A stretch of DNA of 64,000 nucleotides from a bacterium (GTDB lineage Bacteria; Desulfobacterota; DSWW01), in the NCBI GenBank assembly GCA_028277985.1, contig JANQFG010000003.1:1-64000 (forward strand). The letters are read 5' to 3'. The notes under the pieces were generated by a model. The model worked only from the letters and a program-made list of their open reading frames with translations, did no database searches and was not told where the DNA came from. This document shows positions 62,999 to 64,000 of this stretch, piece by piece; position 1 is the stretch's first letter, and the number at the start of each line of letters is the position of its first letter. The position numbers and the translations under genes were made by a program.

Positions 62999-63484
62999 CT
63001 AGGCCTCCGGGGAATGGGCCTCCATGGTCTGCCCGGTGCCGTAGGCTTCGAAGAACTCGGTCCTGGTTCCGATTACACGGTATGCCTCGTGGAGACGGTG
63101 TCCCAGCATATGTGCCAGCCGTCTCAGCAGAATCAGCCCGTTCGCCGGGTCCTTCTCCATCACCATGTTCAGTTTCACACGGTCGACACGCAGGAGTGTG
63201 GTGGCCTCCTCGCACACTGCGGTAGCCGCGTATGAGCTCCTGCCGAGAAGGCTCGACCAGCCGAAGACCTCTCCCGCATGATTGACGGTGAAGGCAACCT
63301 GGCCCACCTCCCCCACCGTGAGCCTCACCCGCCCACGGAGTAGAACGTGGAATCGACCGGCATGGTTCCCTTCCCTGAAGATGATGTCCCCGGCGCGGTA
63401 GGTCTTCTTCTCCGTCAGGTCCAGAATCTCTTTGACGAATTCCTTTCTCAGCCCCGCGAAGAGCTCTTTCTGTTTGATATACAT
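62999..63484 (-). CDS. Cyclic-nucleotide-binding-domain protein without DNA-binding domain
   Basis: The 161-residue protein contains one CAP-type effector domain (AGDIIFREGNHAGRFHVLLRGRV, then GEVFGWSSLLGRSSYAATAVC as phosphate-binding cassette). The long helix that follows is present, but the helix-turn-helix of Crp/Fnr regulators is missing; the protein ends after about 25 residues of tail. ATG at 63484 has AGGAGGGG five bases before. It may bind cAMP or c-di-GMP and act by protein contacts. It converges with the xsc-like gene. Confidence 0.85.
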   Translation of the reverse strand: MYIKQKELFAGLRKEFVKEILDLTEKKTYRAGDIIFREGNHAGRFHVLLRGRVRLTVGEVGQVAFTVNHAGEVFGWSSLLGRSSYAATAVCEEATTLLRVDRVKLNMVMEKDPANGLILLRRLAHMLGHRLHEAYRVIGTRTEFFEAYGTGQTMEAHSPEA

Positions 63485-63698
63485 CTTGCCCCTCCTTTCC
63501 CGGCCTTCCCGACTTCTTGGGTTGATGAAACGGGGTGCGAGGTGAGGGCGAAGGAGGGAGAGTTGCGGCAGAGGGAATTCAAGACGGTCGCTCTCGCAGG
63601 AGGTAGAAGCGAGCAGGAGCGGTGAGGGGTGTCTTGAGTATCCGGGTTCGTCGGCGGAGTAGCCTCTGTGTGACGCCCAGCGCCTCCCCAACACTTTG

Positions 63699-63727
63699 AT
63701 GGTAAGACCACTACAGAGGATTTACAA
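63699..63727 (-). promoter_or_regulatory. Candidate promoter for the cyclic-nucleotide-binding protein gene
   Basis: On the minus strand TTGTAA (63727-63722) and TACCAT (63704-63699) are 17 bases apart. The 5' leader would be about 208 bases; nothing else recognisable is in it. Confidence 0.4.
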
Positions 63728-63752
63728 GAAGAAATCGCTTCCGCCGGCGCCT

Positions 63753-63797
63753 CAAAAACGAAAGGGGCCCTACCCATACGCAGACAGGTAGGCCCCC
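63753..63797 (-). terminator. Rho-independent terminator
   Basis: On the minus strand GGGGGCCTACC pairs with GGTAGGGCCCC (one mismatch) around a 12-base loop, followed by TTTCGTTTTTG. It lies about 64 bases beyond the stop of the small reading frame at the window edge and would end that transcript. Confidence 0.75.
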
Positions 63798-63860
63798 TGT
63801 GCTTGTGTTTCAAATCGACCGCCCTGCCCTCTAAGGCATCAACAGGCGGGGAGGATCAGC

Positions 63861-63998
63861 TTACCACCAACCCCAGTTGCTCTCGCAGGTTCCGGTCTCG
63901 GGGGGCAGTTCTCCGTAGAGTGCCTCGCAATCCGGGAGCTTGATCCAGTCGCCGATCCCGAAGGGGAGCCAGTCCAGGGGAGGAAGATACTCGAGCAT
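63861..63998 (-). CDS. Small Trp/Pro-rich reading frame at the window edge (45 codons, possibly partial)
   Basis: The frame runs from ATG at 63998 to TAA at 63861 and is not recognised. It contains DWLPFGIGDWIKLPDCEALYG and two cysteines, and ends CESNWGWW. The right edge of the window is two bases away, so it may be the C-terminus of a longer protein; no ribosome-binding site can be checked. A good terminator downstream supports a real transcript. Confidence 0.45.
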   Translation of the reverse strand: MLEYLPPLDWLPFGIGDWIKLPDCEALYGELPPETGTCESNWGWW

Positions 63999-64000
63999 CG

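Noticed and set aside
63798-63860. Possible tRNA remnant (a TTCAAATC string resembling a T-loop)
   Set aside because: No matching acceptor stem, anticodon arm or CCA-proximal pairing could be drawn.

Overview
The window is high-GC, densely packed bacterial chromosome. The gene content suggests an anaerobic, Gram-negative bacterium of the deltaproteobacterial/Desulfobacterota type. This is inferred from a glycyl radical enzyme with its activase, an MglA-type GTPase, an RpoH sigma factor, lipoproteins with lipoboxes, TrkA/TrkH and an alaC-hom-trpEG operon. No rRNA, tRNA, CRISPR array, insertion sequence or phage gene was seen.

Layout. (1) 1-7790, minus strand: one closely spaced run of acyP, archease, pcm, a bifunctional-nuclease/PDZ lipoprotein, enolase, a second (exported) pcm, a membrane spermidine-synthase-like protein and an EF-G-like GTPase cut by the window edge. 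(2) 8-12 kb, plus strand: a LolA-like protein, queE, a small helical-repeat protein and an MglA-like GTPase with a long Pro/Ala-rich tail. (3) 12.3-19.5 kb, minus strand: SPOR protein, trpE, trpG, alaC, hom, FAD oxidoreductase and CPBP protease, with a strong sigma70-like promoter in front. (4) 19.7-25.4 kb: proteostasis genes (M48 protease, rpoH, parvulin lipoprotein, two J-domain proteins). (5) 25.4-30.9 kb, minus strand: hydrolase, trkH, trkA, a DsbA-like lipoprotein and a phosphoesterase. (6) 31-54.4 kb: a nitronate-monooxygenase-like gene, then a 22-kb polyunsaturated-fatty-acid-synthase-like locus on the minus strand. In order of transcription this reads acyl-CoA ligase, hexapeptide acyltransferase, PfaA (KS-MAT-5xACP-KR-DH), PfaB (degenerate KS-AT), PfaC (KS-CLF-AT-DH-DH), PfaD (enoyl reductase) and a free ACP. 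(7) 54.6-63.5 kb: glycyl radical enzyme plus activase under a TetR gene, divergent from a TPP enzyme, a VOC protein and a sulfoacetaldehyde-acetyltransferase (Xsc)-like enzyme, then a cyclic-nucleotide-binding protein. A terminator and a short Trp-rich reading frame lie at the right edge.

How the genes may work together. The Pfa-like genes encode every step of iterative polyketide-style chain building (condensation, ketoreduction, dehydration, enoyl reduction). The ligase and acyltransferase beside them could activate or place the product. No phosphopantetheinyl transferase is visible, so one must lie elsewhere. The glycyl-radical/TPP-enzyme region looks catabolic. The Xsc-like enzyme would release sulfite and acetyl phosphate, so anaerobic organosulfonate use is the leading guess, but the radical enzyme's substrate is not readable from the sequence.

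The most unusual non-coding signal is a composite GC-rich element: runs of GGGRTCAGGG, then CAGGCCC, then a C-rich stretch, usually ending in CGGGCACG units. It occurs at least six times, in both orientations, and each copy lies just downstream of a stop codon.
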